From positions 1 to 47,705 of IMG/VR virus record IMGVR_UViG_3300025110_000026: DNA of 47,705 bases. The stretch is one strand, 5' to 3'. The notes under the pieces are model-generated. The model was not told where the DNA came from. It saw nothing but the letters and a program-made list of their open reading frames with translations, and did no database searches. This document shows, piece by piece, positions 1 through 10,123 of the stretch (its first letter is position 1; the number at the start of each line of letters is the position of its first letter). The translations under genes were made by a program, and so were the position numbers. Source of the DNA: a virus.

Positions 1-464
1 TTACAAGTACAGTTACACTCAGTACAACAATCTGTTACACTAATATTTATAATATCAGCATCACACATTTTTTGATACAATCTCTTAAATGCTGGTCCTG
101 AGCTAGTTAGGTTATTTTCTTCATTAAATCTGTTTGATTTAATAGCATCGCCCACCAAAAGACAACCATCAGTATGGTCATCATCATTTCCTACATGAAT
201 ATAAACATATTGAAAATCAGGTACATCTTGAAGCATAAAGTGAAAATCAAACCAAGGGTATTTACTACGATACTTCTCGGTTAATCCACTAAGCACTTCA
301 CGTTTTTCTACCTTATATGTACCAGCAGGTATACGAGTCTCACCTTTAATTTTTTCAGCTCTATATTCATCCTCTAATGTAAAGCATTCAAACTCTCCAT
401 CAACAAACATTAAACCAAGTGTTGAGTCTTTACCTGCGCTAAATCTTTTTAGTTCTAGTTTCAT
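1..464 (-). CDS. DUF5675-like protein, 3' end cut by window
   Basis: I translated this myself: it opens with MKLELKRFSAGKDSTLG at 464 and stays open to the window edge, about 154 codons with no stop. The pattern of a short N-terminal strand, FECFTLEDEYR, then GETRIPAGTYKVEKRE, and later YVYIHVGNDDDHTDGCLLVG matches my recollection of the DUF5675 family, small phage proteins often near lysis genes. A peptidoglycan-related role has been suggested for such proteins but I cannot show it here. The visible C-terminus is cysteine-rich (VTDCCTECNCTC), with CC, C and CxC spacing. The start overlaps the upstream stop as TAATG, so translation is probably coupled to the membrane protein before it. Family assignment is moderate; function unknown. 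Confidence 0.65.
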   Translation of the reverse strand, partial: MKLELKRFSAGKDSTLGLMFVDGEFECFTLEDEYRAEKIKGETRIPAGTYKVEKREVLSGLTEKYRSKYPWFDFHFMLQDVPDFQYVYIHVGNDDDHTDGCLLVGDAIKSNRFNEENNLTSSGPAFKRLYQKMCDADIINISVTDCCTECNCTC

Positions 465-781
465 TATCTGTCTTTTTTCTTGTATAGATCTTTCTGTAAA
501 TCTTCAATGTGTTTTCTGAGATCCTTAACATCCTCCTCTAAATCACTAACATGATCCAACATCCAAGCATGATTTAAATCATATTCTTTTCTGTCTATAG
601 CGGCTGGCGGAAGTGCTTTTGCATCTTCAATATCCATCTGTAGCTTTACGTACATACTACCTAGTGTAAACACCGCTGCAATGATTAAACCTATTGACTT
701 TAATGTTAAGTGAAAGTCAGGTTTCCCATCTCCGTCTACATCAACTCCCATGTTAGTACCACTTCCTAATTCTTGTGCCAT
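464..781 (-). CDS. Small single-span membrane protein with coiled coil
   Basis: This 105-aa protein has three visible parts. Residues 11-20 carry an acidic DVDGDGKPDF loop like an EF-hand or dockerin calcium loop (DxDGDGxxD). Residues about 28-46 (SIGLIIAAVFTLGSMYVKL) form one hydrophobic span. The rest is charged and heptad-like, ending in DLRKHIEDLQKDLYKKKDR. A holin, inner-membrane spanin component or virion-associated membrane protein are all possible. It lies between the giant ejection protein and a DUF5675-like gene, which would suit a lysis cassette, but no catalytic motif is present. The start at 781 follows an A-rich leader, and its stop overlaps the next start as TAATG. The gene is secure, the function is not. 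Confidence 0.8.
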   Translation of the reverse strand: MAQELGSGTNMGVDVDGDGKPDFHLTLKSIGLIIAAVFTLGSMYVKLQMDIEDAKALPPAAIDRKEYDLNHAWMLDHVSDLEEDVKDLRKHIEDLQKDLYKKKDR

Positions 782-821
782 ATTTTTACTTTTTGTATAT
801 TCTTATTATTACTTGTTTATA

Positions 822-3800
822 TTAATTATTAGCCTTTAATATTTTTTTTCTATATGCCTCTCGTTTTTTCTCTATATATTCTGCTGAATTTTTATATTCT
901 ATCTCCTCAATAGCTGATCTTTTCTTTGTTTTAGAGTTTTTCTTTCTAGTTTCAGCTGCTTTTTTATAACCTTCTTTTCTTCTTTGATCTTGAGCTCTTT
1001 CTTTTATAATAAGACCATCGGCATTTTTTAAGTCAAGATCCCATGTACTAAAACCAAACATCAAGGCTGTTTTTTGCCAACCTTTAGTTGTATTATCTAA
1101 AGCATAACTAGCATTACTCACTTTCTTTATTACTCTATCTAAAGGTATGTTTACAACAGAAAGACCATAACCAGCCATCATATAAGCAGGATTGTCAATA
1201 ATGTTTTTTGTTCCCTTAAAACCAAAACTTTGTTTTTTACCAAAACTCTTTGGATTTAAAGTACCAGGATAAAATCCTCTTTCTTTTATAAGATCCTTTT
1301 GAAACTCATATGTTTTTTGTATTTTATATCCCTTTGAAAACTTAGAACCTACAGCTGGCGCAACATTTAGCATTGATAAAAGAACATATACATAATCTTT
1401 GCCCCAACTCTTACTTTCTTGTTTATGTATTTCAAAAGCAGTGTTTTTCAACATTGCAACTATAGCTCCATGATAACCAGCACCTTTTAATATAGTGTCT
1501 GCCATACCATTAGCAGTTCTTAGAATTTTTTGCTGATCTTTCTCATCATCATCACTACTACCAAGTGCTACTGCAAATAGTGCGCTAGATAATGCATTAA
1601 AAGTAAAGTTTTGAACAAATGAATAATAGAGTATTTTTGATACATTTTCTTTAGTATTACCTCTATTGTTTGATATATCTAACGCAGCCTTCTTTATAAG
1701 TCTATTGTATTGCATAGATGTATTTTGAAATGATAATACCCATCTACTAAATTTATTAGCTTGTTGCTCAGATACCATAGCTGGATCTGATGACTGCTGA
1801 CTTTGATCAGTAATTTCTGAAAAGTCTTCAAAAGCTTTTGCTTCAGCTTCTTTTAGACTAAGTCCTTGCTCTTGATAAGTTTTGGTTCTGTTTCTATAAA
1901 AACTAGCGCCACCAGTTGCTATAGCTAAACTATCAACAGCTTGAGTTGGTGTAAAACCAAGTTTAAGTAAATATCTTAATGCTGCTTTAAATTTATTTTT
2001 TTGGCCTTCTATTGATTTAACTAGCTCAGCTTGATTAACATCCATTTTAAAACCTTTTCTTCTTTGTTTTAATTTGTCAGAGTTAAACAATGTAACAACA
2101 TCAGCATAATACTGTGGTATATTAGCAAATGCTTTGCCAGCCGCATATATATTGTTATCACTCCAATTAACATAGTTAGCAGCTGATAGAGTTTGAAGTG
2201 CTGCTGATCTCATATTAAAAAACATTATAGATCCAACAGAACCATTTAGAAAATCAGCAAAAGCGTTAGCTCTAGCATCTTCAGATCCAAAGTTTCTATT
2301 AGTACCTTTTTCCATCCTAAAAAGAATATCTTCTAAAGAATGTCTAAACCTGCTACCATATATAGCTTCTATCTTATTTAAGTTTTGCTTGTTAAATATT
2401 TCTTTATAGTTGTCTGTAAATTCTTGTAAAAATTCTTTTCTACTTATTTTATCTGATATGTTATTTAAATCACTAGCTATATTATCAATAATCCAATCTC
2501 TACTAGGATCAATCCAACCTTTTTCTTGACCAGATATAAGTCCAACACCTCTTGCAAATTGTTGTAAGTCACGATCTTTAGCTACAGCAAAAAAAGCATC
2601 ATTTATTAATTTTCTACCTTCTGCTGTTTCTGGTTCTAAACCAGTTTCTGTCATATCAAAACCACCGCTTTTCCAAAGAAATATTCTTATAGCTTGATCA
2701 TATGTAAAATCAGTACCAGGTATTTTTTTACTTAACTTTTTATATACTTTAGGATATTTTTTTCTAAGCTCTCTATAATCTGTTTCTATTTTTTGCTTAG
2801 CAGATTCTAACTGTGCTATACCTTTTTTGTACGGTTTATTTAATGTTTCTTCAAAAAACTGTTTATGTAAATCACCTTGAGTACCTTTACCCATAAAAGA
2901 ATACATAAGACCCATGAAATCCTCTGCTGATGGAGGTACAAAAAACTTGTATTTACCTATACTTGCGCCTTGCTGTCTAGCTATAACTTCTGGTATAACT
3001 TTATCAGCCGCTGCTAACGCGGTTTTACCACCTTTTGTTTCCTCTATTATACTATTAAATCTACCACTTAAATCAGCATCACTCTTAGAAAGTTCGTCTT
3101 GCTTTGTTTCTTGTTTTTTTACTTCTACTATTTTAAGAGGAGGTAATCCTGCTTTTTCTATTTCTTCAACAACCCTTTTATCATTGTATCTAGCAGCTAA
3201 ATATTCACCATCAACCATCTTAGCTTTTATAGCTTTGTTATTAGCGTCTTTAGGCAAATGTGATTTAAAATATTTACTTATTATTTTATCATATGTTTTA
3301 GGTATAATAGCAACTCTAAAATCTTCCATTATTTGATCAAACGTAGTATTGTTACCGTCTTTATTTAATATATAAAGACCAAGTATTTCTTGTATAACTT
3401 GCCTAGCAGGTTTAACATGCTCATAAACATAATCCTTAGGGTTATTTGAATTTAAGTTTTCAATTTGTAAATTTGGTATTGCAGCTGTTCTAACTAAAGC
3501 ATCTACGTTAGAATTAAATGTCATTAGTATCATACCAAGATCATTTTTGCTTATTTTATTTTTTTCATATAAATCTTTTAAAGTATCAACTATTTGTCTA
3601 AATCCTTCTCTTTGATCTTCTGCTTGACGAATTCTATCTTGTTGTTGTTCACCGAACTCAACTTCATATCGTTGCCTAAAAACAGTAGGTAATGTTATTT
3701 CAACACGGTTTATAGTTGCCGATTGCGAACCTGATTCATAAGATGCATCAGGTATAAAATTTTTGAAAAAATCAAGTCTACCTCCTATTAAAAAATACCT

Positions 3801-6800
3801 TAAAGAACCTTTTGCTATATCAAATCCACCTGTTTCTAAATTTAATTTAAACCCACCTGATCTAAGTCCATAAGCTCCTTTAACTGTAGGTCCTACATAT
3901 TTTAAAGCTGAATCAAGACCTATTTCGTTAATTAAAAGTTGAAATCCTTCTCTAGCAGATTTTATTTGTTTTTCATTTCTAAAATCTAAACTTCTTTTTT
4001 CTAAACCTAATATACCTTGAAAAGTTCTCTTAAAAGTTCTACCTAAAGTTTCTTCGTATATATACTTTCCTAAAGTAAGTTTACTATTGCTTTTCTCCCA
4101 AGCTTTAGCAGATTTTTCCATCTGCTCTAATATAAGATCTTCATATTCAAAGTTATAGGTTGCAAACGCTTCTTTGTATGCTTTTTTTATATCTTTTGGA
4201 TTATTTAATGTTATAAAACTATCAGAACCTTCTTTAAAACCATCGTATTTTTTTCCATACATTTGATCAGCAATAGCTTGACTCAACATTAATTCACTTT
4301 TGCCAGCGCCAATATCAGCTATTTGCTGACTACTTCCTTCATCAGGTTTCAATTGTTCTCTAACTGTAGTGTTAGTAACTAACTTACCAAACATTATAGC
4401 TAAACCCTTGGCTGTTTGAGCTTGTGGTGATTGTACAAATACTTTGTCAGGTATAGTTCCATCAGGAAGTATACCAAGCTCTTGTCTAAACTGTTCTTTA
4501 GTAACTGGAGCTAAGTCATATATAGGTAAACCTGATGCTGTATCTATTCTATCACCTTTTTTATAAAAAGCAGTTAATACATTAGTAGGCAAGCCAGTAG
4601 ATGTACCATATAACTTTTGAGTTACTGCTTTATCTACTACGGCACCTTTAGGAAATATCTTTACAAAATCATCAAACATTTCATCAAGATTTCTCATTGT
4701 ATTCTTGAGTTCACCTTGAGTAAAATTGTTTTTAGGAATTAATTTTTTTGCTGGTATCTGAAATCTTTCAGCTGTTGTTTCTGGAGATAAATCAGGTAAT
4801 GATTTAAAGCTTGTTTTTTCAGAACCAAAATCAGGCATATTATTACTTATTGTTTCCGTGGCTTTGCTAGATAAATCATCATCCATTAAAGTTCTTGGAT
4901 CAATTAAACTTCCAATTCTCTGCGCTTCAGCTTCGGCATCTTCTTTTGTTTTTGTAGTTTCTTCTTGAGTAGTTTGAAAATCAATATTTGATTCAACTAA
5001 AAATTGAGAATCTATATCTGAATAACTTGGTTCAAATTTATCTTTAAATAGTGGCTTAAATAAATCAAATGATCTGCGTGGAAGTAGGGTTTCAACATAA
5101 GCAGCCATTGGTGACTTACCATTGTATGTTCTAAATAAATCAAAAAGACCACCTTCGCTAAATTTTAATTGAGAAATCATTTCCTCTCGTTTATCTGCTG
5201 GTACTATTTCTTGTTTAAATCTATTTTTATAATAAAGATTAACAGTTTTATTTATTATACCATCAAATAATCCTTTATCAATAGCTGTCCATACACCATC
5301 AACGCCTTCTTGATCATATATGTCTTGTATATCATTTGATCTTTTTATCATCTCAGGTGTAACTTTAGACTCACTAACACCTTCTTTTACTTTACCTTTT
5401 GATTTAGTAAATATTTCTTTATTTCCTCTAATAGCATCTAAGTCTTCTTTACTTAAACTACCATCTCCAAGTTTTTTAGCAATACCACCAATAAATTGTA
5501 TTACATCTGTTTCACCTTGAAAATCTATCTTGGCCTTATTACCTCTTTTACCAATCATCATTTTATTTACCAATGATGAAAATAACCCAGTAAAACCTCT
5601 TGACTTTTTAGATTTAAGATCTATAGTTCCATCAGCTACTCTTTCAATAAAATTAGCAACAATTTCACTTGATTTTTTATCAGCTGTCTGATTACCAAAT
5701 AAACCACTAAACATTTTGTCGTAAGCTGCTCTATTTGTCTCTCCAGTCCATCTAATTATAACGTCAGCCAACTCTTTCATTTGTTCAGAGTTGTTATCTA
5801 TTTTTAATAATTCAGTAAAAATACCATGACCTATTTCGTGTACACCAGTTCTGGTTCTACGATTATTTACCATTTGATCTCTTATAAGAACTACTTCATT
5901 TTTTTGATTAGGATCAGCTGTTTGTAAATTATAACCGTTAGAATTTTTTATAACGTTTAGTTTGATTTTTAATGGTTGTCTTTTTTCTTTTTCAGCTTTT
6001 TTATTCTCTGCTTCTTGAGATTCATCTCTTCTTTTATCTTCATAAGCCTGAGCTTCTTCAGCTGTTTGAAATTCAATTACTTTAGCGTTTAAGTAATCAA
6101 CAGAACCTAAACCAGTTTCTATTATTAATGCTTTTGTATTAGCTATATCGGCTGTAACTTGTCTTTCTATATATACATCAAAAGACTTCTTTTTTAAATC
6201 TTTATCACTAACTTGATCTTCTGGTGAAAGACCCTTTTCTTCTCTAATTAATATCTCAGCTTCTTTTCTTATTTCGTCATATTGCTTAGGGTCTGATTGT
6301 TGTAGATAATGATATTTATTACCAAAGTCTTTTGGGTTTTTAAACAAATCAACAGCTTGTTGATAACGATCAAATCTTTCTTTTAATGGTTTTAATTTTT
6401 CATTTTTAGATTTTTGACTTTCATCACTGTTTATTATTTTTTCAGCTTCAATTCTTAATTTTTCCTGTGTATCTATAGCGTTAACATGAAGTTTATAGCT
6501 TTCTTCTGATAGCTTATCTCTCATGTTACCATCTAACTCATATAAAATATCGTCGTTTTGTTCTTTTAATTCTTTTATTTTTAAGTCTAATACTTTTTTG
6601 TCTTCCTTAAAATCAGTTCGTTCTTTTACTTTTTCACCTTTTAAAGCTGATACTTTTTCAAAGAAAGGTACTTCAGGATGCTTACTTTTAAATTCAGCAT
6701 TTAACTTACCCATCTCTAATATGTTTTTCCTATATGTAGAGTAAGAATCATAATCAGCAAACTTACTAGCTGCTGCTGCTCCAAGTACAGGTGCTGCAGA

Positions 6801-8579
6801 CATACTAAACCCAAATAAGCCTCCAGAGAAAACTGCATGATCTACATTTTCTAATACTGGTCTACCAGTTATTAAGTTTTGGGCTATTGAAGTTAAACCT
6901 TCTGTTGAAGACTCCATAAAAGTAGGTACTACAACTCCGTTCCATGAATTTTCTTTTATGTATTTTCTAAATCCAACTTTAGCTACCTCTCTTTTTCCAG
7001 CTTTACTAAATAATGTAGCTCCTTGTTTTAATATTTTAGCTGTTGGTAAACTACCTAATACACCTTCAGCTAATCCAAAACCAGTTCCAATTAAAAACTT
7101 TTCAGTATTACTATATTCAATATCATTAAACTTATATTTATCTTTTTTGGACATCATCTCCTCGTATTCCATGTCTGATATTTGATTACCAGCAGAAGAC
7201 ACACCAATAATACCTACACCAATACTACCCGTAGCCATCATAGTAGCTATTATAGGTGCCTGTGTACTTATTTCTTGCATTAGAAACTCACCAAAGTTAC
7301 CATCTTTAAAAGCATCTTTAAACTGAACATCAGGAGCGTAGTTAAATCTTTCTTTCTCCATATCAATTCTATGCTGTAGTTGTGCGTATTTAGCTGCAAC
7401 ACCTTGTATTGATGAAAACCCTACAACTGCATCTTGAATTCCATATATATAAGAAGCTCCTCCTAATATTATTCCCTTAGTAACATTATAAGCTGAGTTT
7501 GCATTTTTACCTAAAGAATCATAGTCTCTTCTAAGTAAATCAAACTCTAATTCTAAATCAAATTTATCCTCTAAATTATTATTGTAGTTTTCTTTATTTT
7601 CTTCGTAAGCATTATACATACCAGAGATTACATTAGATTCTTTTTTTACAAAATCAAATGCCATAGTATACTTATCAACTACTGATTTAGGTATTTTTTT
7701 ACCATTAAAAATAAATTGTTCTTCACCTTCTTCTCCAGAGCCAAATATAAAATTAGGATCATTTAAGTCTTTTTCAATTTTTTCTTTATACTTAAATTGC
7801 TCAGACTCTTCAAGTAACGTTTTTCTAGCTATAAAAGCATTATAATCATTATTTATTTTTACTTGATTTTCATTAAAGTTATAGTTATCATTTAAAGTTT
7901 TATAATCTAACCTATTCTTACTTAAAAATTCTTTTTGTTTTTTTGGTGTTAATGATTTTATGAATTGATCTGTTTCATAATTTTTTAGTTCTATTATTTC
8001 TTTATCAGCAAGTCTTCTTCTTAATGTAGCTTCAAGCACTTCATTAGATGGTACTTCATTATTTACTTCAGATAATTCTATTTTAAGATTTTTAAGTTCC
8101 TCTTTGTATGGAGTTTCTACTATTTCTTCATCTGGAAGATAAACACCCATGCCTAAATATTGCCCAGTTTTATAAGTTTTTACTTCATCAAAAAGAGATT
8201 GATCACTGTATTTGTCTTCTATTTCTTGTATACTTTTTTTTATTTCTGAATTTTCATTAGCCTTATCTAATTGTTGATATGTAAATTCTTGATCAACAAA
8301 ATCTTTTTTAGGTACATAGACACCCATACCAGCATAACTAGGTAAAGAACTTTCTTGTTTTTTTGTTTTTAACTTTTTTACTTCAGGTTTTTTTTCTTTT
8401 ATATTACTTATTGCCGAGTCAAAATTAGTATCAAACTCTTGATTATCATTTGGTTTTAAAGCTTCTGAGGTTATATTATTTGATTTAATATAATCTTCAA
8501 CACTCAACCCTTCGGATTCAGCATTAGTTTTTATTTGCTCAAAAGAAATTTCAGAACCGTTTAAATAAAATTTATTCAT
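822..8579 (-). CDS. Giant ejection/internal virion protein with zinc-protease motif
   Basis: This 2585-aa protein is the largest in the window and the last of three probable internal virion proteins. Residues 1-330 are charged and contain two GMGVYxP repeats. Hydrophobic Gly/Ala segments lie near residues 366-385, 441-465 and 586-600, suggesting membrane insertion. Residues 914-918 read HEIGH, the zinc-peptidase signature, with E972 in SSEIVANF as a plausible third ligand (gluzincin-like). Residues 1421-1428, ADIGAGKS, match the loose [AG]x4GK[ST] pattern. The C-terminal third (for example SRWVLSFQNTSMQYNR) resembles the large polyvalent/internal proteins of marine phages, and another hydrophobic stretch sits near 2320-2340. 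T7 gp16, the functional analogue, is about half as long and carries a transglycosylase, which I do not see. The ejection role is inferred from size, position and hydrophobic segments. Confidence 0.85.
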   Translation of the reverse strand: MNKFYLNGSEISFEQIKTNAESEGLSVEDYIKSNNITSEALKPNDNQEFDTNFDSAISNIKEKKPEVKKLKTKKQESSLPSYAGMGVYVPKKDFVDQEFTYQQLDKANENSEIKKSIQEIEDKYSDQSLFDEVKTYKTGQYLGMGVYLPDEEIVETPYKEELKNLKIELSEVNNEVPSNEVLEATLRRRLADKEIIELKNYETDQFIKSLTPKKQKEFLSKNRLDYKTLNDNYNFNENQVKINNDYNAFIARKTLLEESEQFKYKEKIEKDLNDPNFIFGSGEEGEEQFIFNGKKIPKSVVDKYTMAFDFVKKESNVISGMYNAYEENKENYNNNLEDKFDLELEFDLLRRDYDSLGKNANSAYNVTKGIILGGASYIYGIQDAVVGFSSIQGVAAKYAQLQHRIDMEKERFNYAPDVQFKDAFKDGNFGEFLMQEISTQAPIIATMMATGSIGVGIIGVSSAGNQISDMEYEEMMSKKDKYKFNDIEYSNTEKFLIGTGFGLAEGVLGSLPTAKILKQGATLFSKAGKREVAKVGFRKYIKENSWNGVVVPTFMESSTEGLTSIAQNLITGRPVLENVDHAVFSGGLFGFSMSAAPVLGAAAASKFADYDSYSTYRKNILEMGKLNAEFKSKHPEVPFFEKVSALKGEKVKERTDFKEDKKVLDLKIKELKEQNDDILYELDGNMRDKLSEESYKLHVNAIDTQEKLRIEAEKIINSDESQKSKNEKLKPLKERFDRYQQAVDLFKNPKDFGNKYHYLQQSDPKQYDEIRKEAEILIREEKGLSPEDQVSDKDLKKKSFDVYIERQVTADIANTKALIIETGLGSVDYLNAKVIEFQTAEEAQAYEDKRRDESQEAENKKAEKEKRQPLKIKLNVIKNSNGYNLQTADPNQKNEVVLIRDQMVNNRRTRTGVHEIGHGIFTELLKIDNNSEQMKELADVIIRWTGETNRAAYDKMFSGLFGNQTADKKSSEIVANFIERVADGTIDLKSKKSRGFTGLFSSLVNKMMIGKRGNKAKIDFQGETDVIQFIGGIAKKLGDGSLSKEDLDAIRGNKEIFTKSKGKVKEGVSESKVTPEMIKRSNDIQDIYDQEGVDGVWTAIDKGLFDGIINKTVNLYYKNRFKQEIVPADKREEMISQLKFSEGGLFDLFRTYNGKSPMAAYVETLLPRRSFDLFKPLFKDKFEPSYSDIDSQFLVESNIDFQTTQEETTKTKEDAEAEAQRIGSLIDPRTLMDDDLSSKATETISNNMPDFGSEKTSFKSLPDLSPETTAERFQIPAKKLIPKNNFTQGELKNTMRNLDEMFDDFVKIFPKGAVVDKAVTQKLYGTSTGLPTNVLTAFYKKGDRIDTASGLPIYDLAPVTKEQFRQELGILPDGTIPDKVFVQSPQAQTAKGLAIMFGKLVTNTTVREQLKPDEGSSQQIADIGAGKSELMLSQAIADQMYGKKYDGFKEGSDSFITLNNPKDIKKAYKEAFATYNFEYEDLILEQMEKSAKAWEKSNSKLTLGKYIYEETLGRTFKRTFQGILGLEKRSLDFRNEKQIKSAREGFQLLINEIGLDSALKYVGPTVKGAYGLRSGGFKLNLETGGFDIAKGSLRYFLIGGRLDFFKNFIPDASYESGSQSATINRVEITLPTVFRQRYEVEFGEQQQDRIRQAEDQREGFRQIVDTLKDLYEKNKISKNDLGMILMTFNSNVDALVRTAAIPNLQIENLNSNNPKDYVYEHVKPARQVIQEILGLYILNKDGNNTTFDQIMEDFRVAIIPKTYDKIISKYFKSHLPKDANNKAIKAKMVDGEYLAARYNDKRVVEEIEKAGLPPLKIVEVKKQETKQDELSKSDADLSGRFNSIIEETKGGKTALAAADKVIPEVIARQQGASIGKYKFFVPPSAEDFMGLMYSFMGKGTQGDLHKQFFEETLNKPYKKGIAQLESAKQKIETDYRELRKKYPKVYKKLSKKIPGTDFTYDQAIRIFLWKSGGFDMTETGLEPETAEGRKLINDAFFAVAKDRDLQQFARGVGLISGQEKGWIDPSRDWIIDNIASDLNNISDKISRKEFLQEFTDNYKEIFNKQNLNKIEAIYGSRFRHSLEDILFRMEKGTNRNFGSEDARANAFADFLNGSVGSIMFFNMRSAALQTLSAANYVNWSDNNIYAAGKAFANIPQYYADVVTLFNSDKLKQRRKGFKMDVNQAELVKSIEGQKNKFKAALRYLLKLGFTPTQAVDSLAIATGGASFYRNRTKTYQEQGLSLKEAEAKAFEDFSEITDQSQQSSDPAMVSEQQANKFSRWVLSFQNTSMQYNRLIKKAALDISNNRGNTKENVSKILYYSFVQNFTFNALSSALFAVALGSSDDDEKDQQKILRTANGMADTILKGAGYHGAIVAMLKNTAFEIHKQESKSWGKDYVYVLLSMLNVAPAVGSKFSKGYKIQKTYEFQKDLIKERGFYPGTLNPKSFGKKQSFGFKGTKNIIDNPAYMMAGYGLSVVNIPLDRVIKKVSNASYALDNTTKGWQKTALMFGFSTWDLDLKNADGLIIKERAQDQRRKEGYKKAAETRKKNSKTKKRSAIEEIEYKNSAEYIEKKREAYRKKILKANN

Positions 8580-8591
8580 ATGTTGTTTTGA

Positions 8592-10112
8592 TTATTCTTT
8601 TCCTAAAACTTGACTAAGTGTAGCATATTTGTAAGCTAATCCATTTGGATCTGTTACTGGAGCAAACAATTCTTCTATTGTATAGTCACCACTTGATCTA
8701 CCATCAGTACCTGATAACATAAATTTTGTTACACCATTATCATCAATTTTTGTATTTACCGTGAGTTTATTATCTCCTAAGTGTTTTCTTAAGTCATTGG
8801 TTAAATTATTTTTTGATATTTCTAACATTTTATCTGCTTTTGATTTGTCAAGCATTTCACCATTAAAATCAATAGGATACTTGTTAGGTTTAGCAAGTGT
8901 TCTTAATACATTTAGGTTGCTTGCAGGTTGTTGAGATTTTTTAAATAATACATCCAAAGCATTTATAACTTTCTGATCTTTTTCTTGTGCACCACTAAAA
9001 CTGCTTTTACCTGCTTTAGCTTTTTCAATTTCTAATTTTAAGTTGTGTTCATTTTCTTTTTTCTTATTATATATGTCAAGTTTACCTTTGTGTAATTGTT
9101 CAGCTACTTGATATAATCTACCATTACCTTTGTCTGTTTCTCCAAAAAGATAATCAACAGCTTGTTTTTTAGCTTTTGTTCTTACTTCAATATCTTTACT
9201 TTGAAGATTTCTTATCAATTCTTCATTACCTTCTTTTAATGAAACACCTGGTATTGGATTATCTGTAAAAAAAGTTAACAATTGATCTGTTTTATCTTGT
9301 CCTGGTTTAACCAACCGTTCTCTTTGAATATTAAAATTATGCTCAAGATCTACCTTATCCATTGGATCACCCTTAGCGCCTTGTTTTTGTAAATCATCAG
9401 TTATAGCTGTGAAAGCAGTTGCAACACTAGCGTCAGCAACTCTTGCTAATGTAGAATCGTAATCACTAATACTAACATAATTAGCAGTACCATCTTCATT
9501 TTGTCCGTCTGATATTCTTAAAAAGCCATTGTCATCAAATGCGTAGTCAACATCTTCACGTACAAAAGCTTCAGTTTTACCTAATATAGTATTGTCATCT
9601 ACTCCGTCAACACCTTCAACTGTATTAAAATCTGCATAACCATTATTTTTTGCTATATCAGATCTAGTAAGTCTTATAGCATTTAGTTCATCAAAACTAT
9701 CTACTGTGTTTTGCATGCCAGTTCTTATTTTCAATAAACCTTCTTGGGCTTCAGCATACTCAGGTGAATCAACTGATGACTCTTCCATTATTTTAAAATA
9801 TTCATTAGATTGTGATCTCCATTCTTTAGCTTGATTAAGAACTAATGATGTTTGTTTATCTGTTTTAGCATGACCAGATACTTCTACTATGCTATTTTGA
9901 AAAACATCAGCTGATCTCTTTAAAGAAGCAGCTTGTTTTTCTTTACGAAGGTTTTCTTTTTCTTCTTGAGCTCTTTTTATTTCTTGACCCTTAGTTATAC
10001 CTTGCGATATCTTATCAAAGCCATACCTTAAGCTTTCACCAAGTTTAAAATTTGGATCTTGACTTCTATATGCTTGACTTGCACTTTTTATTAATCCTGC
10101 GTCTGCTGCCAT
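8592..10112 (-). CDS. Probable internal virion/ejection protein (gp15-like position)
   Basis: This 506-aa protein has no motif I can name. It is soluble-looking and rich in charged and helical stretches: the N-terminus (ITKGQEIKRAQEEKENLRK) and residues about 350-385 are strongly coiled-coil-like. It starts at 10112 after an A-rich leader. It lies between the Ala/Gln-rich 297-aa protein and the 2585-aa protein, with gaps of about a dozen bases on each side. That arrangement of a small membrane-tethered protein, a mid-size helical protein and a giant protein parallels T7 gp14-gp15-gp16, the ejectosome. The role is therefore inferred from position only. Confidence 0.75.
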   Translation of the reverse strand: MAADAGLIKSASQAYRSQDPNFKLGESLRYGFDKISQGITKGQEIKRAQEEKENLRKEKQAASLKRSADVFQNSIVEVSGHAKTDKQTSLVLNQAKEWRSQSNEYFKIMEESSVDSPEYAEAQEGLLKIRTGMQNTVDSFDELNAIRLTRSDIAKNNGYADFNTVEGVDGVDDNTILGKTEAFVREDVDYAFDDNGFLRISDGQNEDGTANYVSISDYDSTLARVADASVATAFTAITDDLQKQGAKGDPMDKVDLEHNFNIQRERLVKPGQDKTDQLLTFFTDNPIPGVSLKEGNEELIRNLQSKDIEVRTKAKKQAVDYLFGETDKGNGRLYQVAEQLHKGKLDIYNKKKENEHNLKLEIEKAKAGKSSFSGAQEKDQKVINALDVLFKKSQQPASNLNVLRTLAKPNKYPIDFNGEMLDKSKADKMLEISKNNLTNDLRKHLGDNKLTVNTKIDDNGVTKFMLSGTDGRSSGDYTIEELFAPVTDPNGLAYKYATLSQVLGKE

Positions 10113-10123
10113 AATTTTATTAT

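Noticed and set aside
2914-3336. Plus-strand open frame opposite the giant ejection gene
   Set aside because: It is antisense to a well-supported coding region, has no leader and reads as low-complexity Leu/Ser sequence; the same applies to the other plus-strand frames in the window.
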